Assembly (NCBI RefSeq): GCF_905220365.1
Contig: NC_061154.1
Location: 4,402,001-4,466,000 of the forward strand
Reading direction: 5' to 3'
Source: Vanessa cardui
Taxonomy: Eukaryota > Arthropoda > Insecta > Lepidoptera > Nymphalidae
DNA length: 64,000 nt
Shown: positions 39,143 through 50,745 of the stretch, piece after piece
How positions within the stretch are numbered: the stretch's first letter is position 1
Layout of the letters: each line of letters begins with the position of its first letter
Notes under the pieces: model-generated
Seen by the model: the letters and a program-made list of their open reading frames with translations, nothing else
What the model was told of the DNA's origin: nothing
The model's database searches: none
Program-made: the position numbers and the translations under genes

Positions 39143-39275
39143 ATTTATGTCATTAATTATAATTAGCAAATTTGTAATAAATTTTGGTCTTGGCGACCTT
39201 TCTTTCTTTTAATATATTGTAATACTGATAAATGGCCCACCTAATCATAAGTGGTCCATCCATCGCTAAAGCACT
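39143..39275 (+). repeat. 'gccacctgatgg' family 5' part, inverted partner of 41213
   Basis: Shares about 130 bp in inverted orientation with 41213-41345, including ttggtcttggcgacctttct, atactgataaatggcccacc and gtggtccatccatcgc. Confidence 0.6.
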
Positions 39276-39901
39276 AACTTATTTCTTGTTAACATGACTC
39301 GCTAACCTAAAATAGATTTTGTTTTTTTTTATTGTGCTCTTTAAATTACCATACGATATCCATGTATTTTTTTAAACGGTTTCAGTCAAAATAATATCTT
39401 TTGAACACTTATATGAAGCGTATACGTATGTAGTATTCGTTTCCTTTCACGCAACTTCAAAATTATTTCATTAGTTGTCTTAAGTGAGTGTGTTTAATAC
39501 TGCAAATTCGGTTGGTGTAGTGATACTTGACAGTAATGTAAATCTGCGCAAATGTTTTCCTAGATATTCTACCAGTATTTCCAAGTAATAATTCAAGGTT
39601 TGATTTTTCTTTCGCATACCTTTCAGAGATATCGTAATAGAAAAAAATATCCTTGAGAAGTTTTAGAATTTGTCTAATTTCCACTACTCTGTATAATAAT
39701 GTAAGATTATTAATGAAAGGAAATTCTAGAACAACAGTACACACCGCGTCGTTATAGGTTATATAAATTTAACAAAAAAAGAATAGTGTTGCCATAGTAT
39801 TATACCAACAAATAAAATTATATAGCTCAAATAACTAAATAGTATAAAGACGTCTTTGCCATTTGGTATTAGAAACTTTTATAAAATGCTGCTAAATCTA
39901 C

Positions 39902-40090
39902 CTGCGTATCTACCATTATATCTAGCGTCGACCTCGATTGGATGGCACGGATGCGACGCCGGTGCCGGCGTTGGTGCCGGAGCTCGAAACTGTCCTCGCA
40001 GAGATTTCACGAACTGATTTGTTGGGCGGACTGCCTCATTCCCGGCGTCCCTTTTCATCTGTGACTCGGGCGTGGAGCTTACCAGTTAAA
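39902..40090 (-). other. G+C-rich island, possible 5' non-coding exon or regulatory element
   Basis: This is a G+C-rich, CpG-containing block in A+T-rich DNA, 4.5 kb upstream of the LRR exon on the same strand. On the minus strand a frame is open across it, with a 54-codon ORF starting CAGATGAAA, and a plausible donor CAG|GTAGAT lies at 39902/39901. On the plus strand a 43-codon ORF (39886-40017) starts with a hydrophobic stretch (MLLNLPAYLPLYLAS) and continues Gly/Ala-rich. Open frames are expected in G+C-rich DNA because stop codons are A+T rich, so neither is convincing. It could be an alternative 5' UTR exon, a promoter or an old repeat fragment. Confidence 0.25.
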
Positions 40091-40717
40091 TGATTTCTTT
40101 GTCGAGAGGTGAAAGGGTCTTGCGATGTTAAATGTTTTTCTATTTTATTAAAGCTGATGTTGCTACAACTACTGACTTTAATCCCACAACAGTTTTAGAA
40201 ATTTTCCTTTATTTCGCTGGAACAGGCAAAAAAATATTTATCTATTTTTGCTTAATATAATCCTTTGTTTATTTTAATATTATTACTAAAAATAATTCAA
40301 CGAGTCACTAATTTTTTATTTGTTTTTCTTTTTACTTGATTATCAAATATATAGATAGTAATCCGATATAGATAACTACTTTCGCTCTTTTGTATTCCTA
40401 GTCACTCATTAACCCTTTACCGCGACGAGCGGTCTGTAAGGACACAATGAAAAGGAGGCAGAGGTGAGCTAAAGTTTGTACGTTGAAGTTTAGTATCACG
40501 TAAGGTGTAATGTTTATGTTAACGTGATCGAATTCGGTAAATTGCATCGATTAGAACGACCTTAAAATTCCATGTTAAACATCAACCGAATAAATTAAAA
40601 AACAGTATATGCCCATTTTATTCATTTGCCTCTTTGTGCACTTTCTGTACCTTTGAGCTATGAATACTGAATGACCTACTATAGATATTGCATTGAAGCA
40701 TCATACTGGAATGAGCA

Positions 40718-40775
40718 CCAGAACTTCTTCAAAGAGAGGCCTTCGACTGGCAGTGAACGGGACATCGAAAATGTT
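40718..40775 (+). repeat. Possible SINE/LINE tail remnant
   Basis: agagaggccttcgactggca followed by gtgaacgggacat resembles the aggcc..gcccagcagtggga tail motif of family A and related elements. Diverged. Confidence 0.3.
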
Positions 40776-41212
40776 TTGAAAAATTGGTACTTTGAGATTA
40801 TATTTTTGTTTTTCGTTTTAGTACAACGGTCTCTTTATCTATAGCAATTAATTTGGAAAGTTCCTATTGGTCCTCCTACGATATATCCGATCACTTTTCA
40901 TCGAGACAATATAGTTCTTAACTAATGATTATTCCAGAAAATTATTACATTATAGACAATAGAACATGTGCTTAACGGTAAAAAGAAATATAGAGAGAAA
41001 AACCACACAGTAAATTTTATCCAAATTGTGGTACTTCTACAATATAATTAATATCAGCCACTTTGTTGAACGTTCGGTTGAACAAATTTGGATTTGATTT
41101 TTCTTTTCTTTCCAACAGAAAGCCTGACGCCAGACAGAAGAATCACTGATATAAAATATTAGTTCCCAAAGTTTTCGAAGTGATGCTACCAATGGTTAAT
41201 ATTTCGGCGCCA

Positions 41213-41345
41213 GTGTTTTGGCGATGGATGGACCACTTACCATTATGTGGGCCATTTATCAGTATTATAATACATTAAAAGAGAGAAAGGTCGCCAAGAC
41301 AAAAATTTATTACAAATTAGCTTATAATAAATCATGACATAAATT
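41213..41345 (-). repeat. 'gccacctgatgg' family 5' part, inverted partner of 39143
   Basis: Reverse complement of the 39143 copy with few differences; the pair lies 1.9 kb apart and could pair as a large stem. Confidence 0.6.
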
Positions 41346-41955
41346 TACGATACTTTATATTCATTTAAGCTTTAGATAACTACTAAGTAACAACTCAATA
41401 CAAAACAATTCTCGTTATAACAAGTGGTTGCCGGCTGTATTTCCATCCGCATCAAGTGATATTTTCCCTACTCCTCGAGCATTTCTCTTACTAATTTCAT
41501 AACATGGCTATAATCTGCTAAGATCGCGGTACAGTAAAATAGTTCCGATATAAATTAAGAAATGATTGGCTGATAAATAATACATGAGGTAAAATGTCAA
41601 AATTAAAAAAAAAACCTTAAAAATTATAGTATTATTTATACATCAAACTGCGTTGTTACCCAATTTATTATTTCTTCGTATATTCCGTGTTGACGGCGAT
41701 TATAAATATTTGAAAAACTTCCCAGTGGAACAGAACTCTCGTACCGGTAAATTAAAAAAAAGTATACGTTGCAGACTTCGGCAGAACATCAGTTTCGTTT
41801 CATTCCGATCAGCATCGCCGAGTTGAAATCTTTTTGCTGTAACGATACACGGATCAATTTAGTTGTTAGCTAAAGTTAAATTTTGTTCGATATTTACGAC
41901 AGTTTCGTATTTTTATAAATATTTAAAGATATCTGAATAAACGTCGCGACAAATC

Positions 41956-41962
<7 letters not shown>

Positions 41963-42012
<50 letters not shown>
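41963..42012. repeat. (TG)n microsatellite
   Basis: About 25 uninterrupted TG units. Confidence 0.97.
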
Positions 42013-42015
<3 letters not shown>

Positions 42016-42251
42016 ACGTCACTTTACCATTGATTGTGGCATAAATTGTAAACACAAATTGGACTCAAAAAATGTAAAATACAACACAACCAGAAAGAAA
42101 AAATAAAACTTATACACAATTGTGAATGTTTTGCTTAAATTTTACCTTCAGTATTATTATTTATACTTATTTTCGAAATAAAATATTAACATGAAAATGT
42201 TAATAGATAACTCAGAATAAGGTCGTATACCATTGTTGCACGTTGATGACA

Positions 42252-42325
42252 AAAGCCTCCGTTCTCATAAAGAGAGTTTGAAGCGTTTATCACCATGGTG
42301 CTCCAATACAGATGTAGACAAAATT
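42252..42325 (-). repeat. SINE family A body remnant
   Basis: gcctccgttctcataaagag, gtttgaagcg and atggtgctccaatac follow the antisense body order. Head and tail are absent. Confidence 0.4.
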
Positions 42326-42339
42326 GAGAATCAAACTCA

Positions 42340-42612
42340 ACTCAAACTCAAATTGCTTTATTCAATATAGAAGTATTACACTTTCAAAAGATAATCAATA
42401 GATAGTCAATTGAAACAGTACCAATCAATTGCACACATGAAAACTGTGCAATATGCGCATGAAATCTTACATATGAACGTATTCTTAATGCTAGGCAAAA
42501 AAATACCGGTCGGCTAAATGTCATAAAGCGGTGAGTGAGTAGGTATTTTGTTCAGCTGGAATTGAACCTACAACTCCAAAATCTAGCCAATATACTAATG
42601 ATCCAACACGAC
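42340..42612 (-). repeat. SINE with tRNA-like head and LINE-like tail
   Basis: On the minus strand the element begins gtcgtgttggatcattagta (box A-like), has canonical box B ggttcaattcc (42558-42568) and ends tattgaataaagcaatttga then gtttgagttgag. The tail resembles the LINE-type tail at 8985. The head has no intact tRNA fold that I can build, so this is a SINE and not a tRNA gene. Confidence 0.6.
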
Positions 42613-42651
42613 AACATTATAGGATAGTGTATGAACGAAATATTATAAATT

Positions 42652-42902
42652 TGTGATCCGCCCCGACTCCGCACGGGTGCAATGCTGATACTAAATATAC
42701 TATAGAATTTGTTTATTTACGACATCACATTAGAAACTTCTAAAATCATCAGTGTTTCTTCACTATATCGTCCATGTATTATATACCAATACCGTCCTCT
42801 CGCCACTCTATCTATTAAAAAAAACGCACCAAAATCCGATCTAAGCATACATAGGTTCAAACAGCGGTAAACAACTTTGTTTTATACTATGTAATGATAA
42901 CA
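42652..42902 (+). repeat. Dispersed repeat, 'cttcgcacgg' family
   Basis: gatccgccccgactccgcac, tgctgatactaaatatacta, acgacatcacattagaaact, gtcctctcgccactctatct and ttttatactatgtaatgata. Confidence 0.72.
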
Positions 42903-43272
42903 ATAGTTTAAAGTATAGAATTGAATTAAATATACATCCGTTGCTGATAATTTTAAAACGCGACTCTATTAAACAAAGATAAAAATAATTATATTATTTA
43001 ACCGATCATTATAAATAAATGCAGTAAGATAAGATATATCGTAGAGGTCACGTCAATTTTGATATGAACGGTAACCTAGCAACGCTTTTGTTATTTAATA
43101 CTTTATCTTGAAGTTCACTCCTCTGCTCACAATGAATACAATACAAGCTTGTAAATTCAATTACAACGATACACTTATGTGGGTCAAATAAATCGTTTCA
43201 AATAAGACAATTAATGCGCTAAACGATTTACGAGTCAAATCAAAAGATTCAAATCGATAAAATATATTTTAC

Positions 43273-43550
43273 TAGCTGCCCGTCCTGGCTTCGCACATAT
43301 ATATGAGGTTTTTATATTTTTACCTTTTATTTATAAACTATTTGTTGCTTTTTTCCGACATGTTTAACAACTGTCGGTCTATTTCAACTTATTTACATAA
43401 AAACCTGAACAAATTATATACCTAAACTTTTCTTATGAATCGCTCTATCTATTAGTGAAAACCCCAAGAAAATCCGTTCAGTAGTTTTGGAGTTCATCGC
43501 GAACAAACAGACAGACTCGGCCGGGGGACTTTGTTTCATAATACATAGTC
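43273..43550 (+). repeat. Dispersed repeat, diverged 'cttcgcacgg' family
   Basis: ctagctgcccgtcctggctt, then acctgaacaaattatatacc, cttatgaatcgctctatcta, aatccgttcagtagttttgg and acagacagactcgg. Confidence 0.55.
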
Positions 43551-43790
43551 ATAATTCAAGTGTTCGATTCAATTGAATGTGACATTCTTTGAAAAAGTTA
43601 TTTAGTATTTCGCCGCGTTCAGTTTTATAACAGCTCAAGTAACGTTGTCAATTTGATTGACACAGAAATTACCGTGTAATGGGGTCTTCGTGAGTCGATT
43701 TAATCTATTGTCAATCATATTCCGTGAATCATTCCTCAATCGATATTAATATTGAAGATGGACTTTTAATGACAACTGTGACTTTGAGGC

Positions 43791-44063
43791 GAGATGGCCC
43801 AGTGGTTATAACGCATGCATCTTAACCGATGATTGCGGGTTCAAACCCAGGTAAGAAAAATCACTGAATATTCAAGCGCTTAATTTATGTTTATAATTCA
43901 TCTCGTCCTCGACTTTGAAGGAAAACATCATAATTTCATACAAATTCTGGCACATGTGTATTCCACCAATCCGAATTGGAACAGCATGGTGGAATATGTT
44001 CGAAACCTCCTCAAAGGGAGAGGACCTTAGCCCAGCAGTGAGAAATTTACAGGCTGTAGTTGT
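43791..44063 (+). repeat. SINE family A, near full length
   Basis: Box A gcccagtggttataacgcat, box B gcgggttcaaaccc, body hairpin (attccaccaa / tggtggaat) and tail cagcagtgagaaatttacag. The ORF over it is an artefact. Confidence 0.87.
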
Positions 44064-46298
44064 GACTTTAGTATATGTAATATATACTGACAGAGACTGT
44101 ACTGAGACTATATGTACTGACAGATTATTTGTATTCAGTTATATTATCAATCTGATATTAGAATATATAAGGTCGATTTGAAAATTCTTCTACCGTTAAG
44201 TAGTTTTAACGGAGAAAGGTAACACTTTAATATAACGCTACGCCAACGGCACCGAAGCCGTAAACCTTAATGCTAAAGAAATAGCGCAAAACAGCTATTA
44301 CGTTATATGTAACTATTTATAAATTAATGTATATATATTATGTATAAATGATTTTCTACATCCCTTGATGAAGCCATAGGTCATTGCTAATACTTTGTAA
44401 AATATTCTTACCGAAATAGAAAGAGTAGAATAGAATTTTTTTTTTATTTATTTTTTTTATAACGGGTATAATCTATTAGCATAGTAGTGTATAATAAGGG
44501 TTAAAATTATCGTAAATAATCAACCCTTTTTCTTCTTAATGTTTTTTTTTGAAATTTTATATTATTGATTGATTTAGATTAGTTTCTTGAAAGTTTACCT
44601 GATTTGTAGTTCCCAAACCACCTACCTCTTCTATAAACGCATTTTATAATGCGTCAATTATTTTCCGTATTTCTTTTGTTCTTAACTTCGAATAAAACTA
44701 TGTAATTTGACAAACGTCTAATATTTTTATTAACCTTGACGGAAACATTAAGTGTGATATTTGCTCTAGAGCTACGTTTAAACACAGCAAGTTCGCAACG
44801 CTTGCTTTTACCGAGAACTTAATGTAAGCCTTAGGTCACATGTTTTTAAAATAATCGTTACGTTTTCTGAATATTAACAGGAAATATTTTATTATGTAAC
44901 AAATTTAAAATTAATAGTAAGGAATTTAAAATGTATCAGATATTTAATGTTGTTGATAGAAAATACAATTATTATTAATAATAATAGTTCCTACTTTTCC
45001 ACTACGAAGTTAAGTACTCCTTTCTTGGTATGATGAAGATTGATTGGCATTGATCAAAATTTTATTTGACCAAAGAGGTTTAATCGCTATGTTTATTCCT
45101 TGCCATGGCAATGTTCTGTTCTGTTTAAAAAAAAAAGAAAAACAAAATACCTGCAAGACATGTTAGGAGACATACGATAATTCCAATTTATTTTAATCTT
45201 AACAAAGTAAAAGAATATGAGAAAATTTTGATAATAATAATCTAGAATTTTCTGCAACTTTCATATAACACGTGTTCAGAGAAGATAATCATAGTAAACA
45301 CATTAAAGAGCATTACACTTGACATGAGTAACACATTTTGTTGTTAATAACGTGTCAATCCAACGTTACATACACTTTGTTTGAACCTAAAATTAATAAG
45401 CGTGAGTAGTACATCAATAAAATAATAGTCCATTTTTTGTGGGTTGATAAAAATCAAAAATAAAACTATTAAAAGGAATAGTTGTAAGAAAGATAAAATT
45501 GTTTGTGTAACAGTGAGTTCATTTCATAAACAGTAAATAATAAATTAAAGATATTTAATCTATACTAATATTATAAATGTGAGAGTAACTGTCTGTCTGT
45601 CTGTCGTTCTTTCACGACCAAACCAATCAACCGAGTTTGATGAAATTTAGTATGAAGTATAAGCTTAAGTTATTTTTGTTTTATTAATTAATAACCTTCT
45701 TCTTTATACAAATTAAGCAAAGAATATATAAAGAGATACAGTTATGAAAATTAAAGCTATCACAGTGTTCCCGGTTCCAGGATATTCTGTCGAGAGCGAG
45801 TTTAAATTCCCGCCAATGTTTTCTTTTTTTTATAGTGTTGCCCACATCAATCCGTATCGACAACTGAAGCAAACTTGACTCCAAGAAAGGACATGGGCTC
45901 TTTTTTCCCTAACACATGGTAACCAATCTATAAAAAGCGAGTAAAACAGTGGGCATCAACTAGTCTATTATATTATAAGAACGTTAAACTTGAGATATAC
46001 CTCAGTGTAAGTATCTAATAACTAACAACAAAGTGCGTATTTTACCGCTCGTGTGACCGCAGAATGAAAACACAAACGTTTAACGTCCCGACCGGCTCCC
46101 TCGCAATTATATGACATTGTAGCGTCGAGGCAATCCCTATTGGATTAAGACAGCGTTTCTCAAACTCTCTTCCTTTAACTCGGTTATTTTTATTCTCTTC
46201 TTATAAGATTTTTCAACTAAATTGCTTATATTTACCTATTAATAGGGTCACTAAAGCAAACTTAGTTGTGGCAGGCTATGTAGTTACTTGATACCATC
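44064..46298. other. A+T-rich DNA with one repeat fragment
   Basis: Only the fragment at 45548 was recognised. The minus-strand 66-codon ORF at 45684-45884 has no family I know. Confidence 0.45.
45548..45670. repeat. Fragment of a gacagacag-type dispersed repeat
   Basis: atctatactaatattataaa, ctgtctgtctgtctgtcgtt and gagtttgatgaaatttagta. A related shorter piece lies at 50655-50745 (tattataaatgtaaaagtat, aaatttgatatgatatgaag). Confidence 0.45.
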
Positions 46299-46450
46299 AA
46301 TCAATCAGAATATACTTTATTCAGGCTTTTACAAGCAATTTTGAAACATCATTTAACAACTATTTTAAGTGCAGTTACCACCAATTCGAAAAGTAGATTG
46401 TACCAAGAATAATCGGCAAGAAATTTAGTAGTTACCCTTTTTCAACATTT
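46299..46450 (-). repeat. LINE-type 3' tail
   Basis: Antisense copy: aatatactttattcaggctt, then ttacaagcaattttgaa, ccaattcgaaaagtagattg and cggcaagaaatttagtagtt. Confidence 0.68.
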
Positions 46451-46671
46451 AATACTCATTTAAATATACTTCACTGTTAAACGGTTAAATTTCATTAGTT
46501 TTTAAGTGAACCAGTCTCGTTCTAAGCACAACGGATCTTGTGGTTTCCCAGGTTTGTTGCTGAATTAAGTTGTCATAATCATCAACTGGTCAATCATGAT
46601 ATGAAAGAAATAAATATTTAGGAATAAAATAGAAGGTATTTTCAGATCGCGATCAACCATTTGGGAAACTA

Positions 46672-46850
46672 GACTAATATAGAGAATTACAGTCTCATTC
46701 AGGCGGTAACGAGCGTTAGCGTAAATAAAATATTTGTGCTAAGTAAACATTTAAAAAAATAAGCAACAATACGTGAAATAATTACTTGTTTATCTGATTA
46801 TTTATTTAACTAGGTAGAATGTCGTACTACAAAACTGTAACAAACGAGTT
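46672..46850 (+). repeat. Shared flank of MITE copies 1 and 3
   Basis: gactaatatagagaattaca, gtctcattcaggcggtaacg and agcgttagcgtaaataaaat also occur immediately left of copy 3 (56346-56521), nearly identical over about 177 bp, and not beside copy 2. Confidence 0.7.
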
Positions 46851-47155
46851 ATAATACGACACAACTTAGATGTAGCATCGGCAAAATTCGTAAAACCGAT
46901 CACATCCTAACTAAGTATGCTCTTCCAAGTTACCCATTTTTAATTCTTATCATCATATCATATGACTTTATATATTTCCCAATTTGACACGTCGATATAC
47001 ATGCACTTGCTTTTTAGAGTTGACGCGAGAATCTATAACGAGCGACGGATAGCGTCGAAGGACGCGATATGGAGCTATTTCTATTGGTTATTTAAATCAG
47101 CAGTAATCGGTTTTATTGAATTATCCGATGCTACATCTAAGTTGTGTAGTACTAT
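46851..47155. mobile_element. MITE-like inverted-repeat element, copy 1
   Basis: Left end atacgacacaacttagatg, then tagcatcgg. The right end is the inverse (ccgatgctacatctaagttg, tgtagtac). Arms extend to the gtaaaaccgat / atcggttttat segment, giving ends of about 45 bp with mismatches. The interior carries the shared block gacgcgagaatctataacga to gatatggagctatttctatt. The 107-codon ORF over it encodes nothing recognisable. TA-rich ends would fit a Tc1/mariner-type origin, by inference. Confidence 0.65.
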
Positions 47156-47419
47156 TCCTTTAATATCGGCCCTTGACACTCACCAAACGTCAAAAAACTG
47201 TATTAGTGTGCGTGTGCTTAATGGCACACATATAGCAGCTATTTTTTTCGATGCGTTTCAACTTTGTCAGCTTGTCTTTTTGTAGTTATACAAACATTTA
47301 AAGTTGTTTATGTAAATCTGTTTACTAAAGACGTTCTTCCAAGAAAATTTAACAAATATATAGCCTAATTTGTATTTCTTTTTTCTGTTTTACTCTGAAA
47401 TAAGAAAGTTTTTTTTTAT

Positions 47420-47705
47420 GGAATAGGTTGGCGGACGAGCATATGGGCCACCTGATGGTAAGTGGTCAACATCACCTAAAGACAATAAAGCTGTAAGTTA
47501 TATTAACTATTCCTTACATTGTCAATGCGCCACCAACGTTGGGAACTAAGATGCTATGTCCCTTGTGCCTGTAGTAACTGGCTCACTCGCCCTTCAAACC
47601 GGAACAAAACAATACTGCGTACTGTTGTTTTGGCGGTAGAATATCTGATGAGTGGCTGGTATCTACCCAGGAGGGCTTGCACAAAGCTCTACCATCAAGT
47701 GAAGA
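47420..47705 (+). repeat. 'gccacctgatgg' family, best copy
   Basis: gtttggcgg-type start (here ggttggcggacgagcatatg), gccacctgatggtaagtgg, caatgcgccaccaacgttgg, cttcaaaccggaacaaaaca, actgttgttttggcggtaga and acccaggagggcttgcacaa. The ORF over it is not a gene. Element class is uncertain. Confidence 0.65.
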
Positions 47706-49610
47706 TTTATTTATTCATATTTTATCCATGAAATTAAATTAAACGAACTGTACCAAAATATTTTGAATGTCACATAGAGGTTTGCGAGCATTGCAACACA
47801 GCTCTACCGGAACTAAGGTTCTCATTATCCTTAACTGTAAATGTTCTGTACCGACTGTTCTATTGGTTCTAGAATAAGTGTCTATTTATATTTCACATAT
47901 AAACATAAAAGAGAAAATGTTTCTGTACGTGTTTTTTTATAATCACATTTATAATAAACTTTAACAGCAATTAAAATAAATGTAAGCAAAAAAAAACGAG
48001 CATATTATTATATATGTATATTCTATAGGGTCTTAAAATTATCGATTTTCTTCTTTGACATAGATAACACAGAGATAAGTGAATACTTCTAATAATTTAC
48101 TATTATTCGTTTATATAGAACGCGACGTGATAAGCAAAATAATTAAAAGCAGTTAATTAAAGATAAATTAAAAATCCTTTTGTAAATATTTACAATGCTT
48201 ACCCGATAGTATTAGCCTCAGCAAGGCGAACCAAATATGTTCATACCAAATCTTAAAATGTATTTTAATATCTATATTAAATATGGATATATTTTTAATG
48301 GAACTTGGATTCTTCAATTTAATGAGCACCGTTGATATGGTATAATGAATAAAAAAAGGATATTAATAAGAATTTAATTTTTTGACATAAGAAGGAACTC
48401 CACCAAAACTGTAAGACGTTTGCTTTAGTCAATGAATTTCCAACGAAATAGCAACAATAATCTAGTTAACATTTTACGTGACATTGCGCGTACTTGTGCA
48501 AACCAGTTTGCGCAGCTAACATAATACCATCAACTTCTTACAAATGCACGACAAAAGCGCATCCTATTCCGATAATTTTTGATTTCATTGTACTATATGT
48601 ATAATTTCAGATGTTTTAACTCTGTTTGTCTCACGCACACTAATATATCTTGTAAGCACGAAGGTCACTCACTCATGTTAATGCAAATAATAATTTGATG
48701 TCCCGACGTTCAGTGTCACTCGCGTTGTTGTGTCTTCCTTATTGAGAACTATAAAATTATAATCATCAGTTGTCACAATGTCTACAGCACAGTAATAATT
48801 CAACACTGCAAATTAACGCTGATGTTTGAGCGTTCACGCTGTTAAATAGGTTATCATGTGAACTGATAATTATTGATCCAATAAATTAAAGAAGTTACGT
48901 ATTTAAAAAAAAAACATTTGAAATAATTTCATTTACTACCGATAGCAGTACAGTAAATATTATTAATCTCCATTCATAAAGGGCTGGTTATTTTTTTTGC
49001 CCAGGCGATCAGAATTGGGTTTCGACGAGTAAATATTCTTGCCAGCATACTACGCGGACATTATGTGTAATAATCAGTTGCATGTAATTAAGGGCTTAAT
49101 ATAAATAACTAGATTTATTACACTTTATATTTTCTTGATTATATTTATAATTTTGTTTTATTTTTTTATGTTTTAAGTCCTGAACGTGTATGTTTCTGTT
49201 AAAATGACAATTAAAATAATTTCAATACCTACTTCTGCTGCCTGAACATTATGTTTCTTTACAAATTTTATTTATATTTTACTTTGTGTATATGTATATA
49301 ATATATATCACATATGTATATTATTATTTATAAAGGAAATCACTTTAACTCGGAGACAATAAAAATAAAACCTTCCGTATATCCGAATATATACGTAAAA
49401 TCGCAAAACAGATTAAAAACATTTTTGTAGCTCGCCATGTCACTTTTTTTAAACGATCATCCGATATGACATTTATCCTAACGAAAATCATACATCATTC
49501 GTGAAACAAGGCGTAAAGGTAGCCAGTTTTGCGCAATAATACACAAATAATAGGCTTATAATCAAATCACTGGGAATAAATACCATAAAAATGTAAAACA
49601 TTATAAGTCA

Positions 49611-49612
<2 letters not shown>
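47706..49612. other. No recognised feature
   Basis: A+T-rich DNA between a dispersed repeat and the GT microsatellite. Confidence 0.45.
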
Positions 49613-49613
<1 letters not shown>

Positions 49614-49665
<52 letters not shown>

Positions 49666-49692
49666 TGAGTGTGTGTGTGTGTGTGTGTGTGT
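49614..49692. repeat. (GT)n microsatellite with GTGA interruption
   Basis: About 39 GT units interrupted once by gagtgagt near 49663. Confidence 0.97.
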
Positions 49693-50057
49693 CTCGACAA
49701 ACCACAGACCCGAAATTTGATATAAAACAAGCTTCAACCTCATGGAAAAAAATAGTCTACGTTGTACCCAACGTGACGACCAACACCGAATTAGTCACCG
49801 CAGGCGATAACTACTTTTTTGTGTATAACTATCACTACGATGAAACGATCCTTCGGGAAAATAAACAAAAGTATTACTTACACCAAATATGTAGTAACTT
49901 CTCATTTGTTTTTGAAATATTCTGCATTAATTTAAATAAACAACGCATGCAAAGCTGCCGTGCTCACGACTTAGACGTGTGGTTTCAATTTCTGACTATT
50001 CAGTGGAATTTAAATTTCCGGTACAACTGGACCAGGGAATTAGTTATCAAGATTTAA
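49683..50057 (+). CDS. Unrecognised open reading frame downstream of a GT microsatellite
   Basis: A frame stays open for 130 codons, of which the first ten or so (SVCVCVCV) come from the GT repeat. The non-repeat part contains WKKIVYVVPNVTTNTELV and VWFQFLTIQWNLNFRYNW. There is no signal peptide, domain or family I recognise, no clear periodic codon bias, and no obvious splice signals or promoter. In 64 kb of A+T-rich DNA read in six frames, an ORF of this length can occur by chance, so it is listed only because it is the longest open stretch here. Confidence 0.1.
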   Translation: MCVSRQTTDPKFDIKQASTSWKKIVYVVPNVTTNTELVTAGDNYFFVYNYHYDETILRENKQKYYLHQICSNFSFVFEIFCINLNKQRMQSCRAHDLDVWFQFLTIQWNLNFRYNWTRELVIKI

Positions 50058-50283
50058 CGAAAATCAATTCTGAATCTACTTTGTCAATCTGTGCAAGACT
50101 TCTTATATACTTGTATTGTTATACTTTTTTGTATATTTATAGATTAAAACACTGAGTCAACTCAACTAAACTCACGGGGGATTTATATTCAATGCCGCTA
50201 GCATTCTGATGATAACTCTTTCTCATCATGGTATGTATTATTGGAAAGTATTTATAATTTTGATTTATATAAAGTAAAGTAAA

Positions 50284-50540
50284 GTAACAGCCTGTAAATT
50301 TCCCAATGCTAGGATAAGGCCTCCTCTTCCATTAAGGAGAGGGTTTGGAACATATTTCACCACGCTGTTCCAATGCGTGTTGGTGGAATGCACATGTGGC
50401 AGAATTTCCATGAAATTAGACACATGCAGATTTCCTCAGGATGTTTTCCTTCACCGCCAAGCACGAGATGAATTATAAACACAAATTAAGCACATATATA
50501 CATATATAGTAGTGCTTGCCTGGGTTTGAACGCGCAAGCT
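50284..50540 (-). repeat. SINE family A, lacking box A
   Basis: Antisense tail and body well preserved; it stops inside the head at tgggtttgaacgcgcaag. It is preceded by a short TAAAG repeat (50273-50287). Confidence 0.82.
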
Positions 50541-50745
50541 CTTTATCACATTGATTTATATAATATATAGTAATTCTTACGTAAATTAATGCATAATTAT
50601 AATATGATTCAATACAATCTATTCTGTTATTCTATGCTCGCATCTACTTAATTTAACAGGGTAATAATATTATAAATGTAAAAGTATTGGCCAAACCAAT
50701 TATAAAATTTGATATGATATGAAGCAAGCTTGAACAGCAAAGAGG

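Noticed and set aside
39463..39744. 93-codon minus-strand ORF with ISERYAKEKSNLELLLGN
   Set aside because: A faint coiled-coil look only; no splice sites, motif or composition change, so probably chance.
45684..45884. 66-codon minus-strand ORF
   Set aside because: Adjacent to a dispersed repeat fragment; no recognised motif or splice signals.
46962..47285. 107-codon plus-strand ORF
   Set aside because: It lies mostly in MITE copy 1; related ORF pieces in copy 3 differ in frame and ends, so it is repeat sequence.
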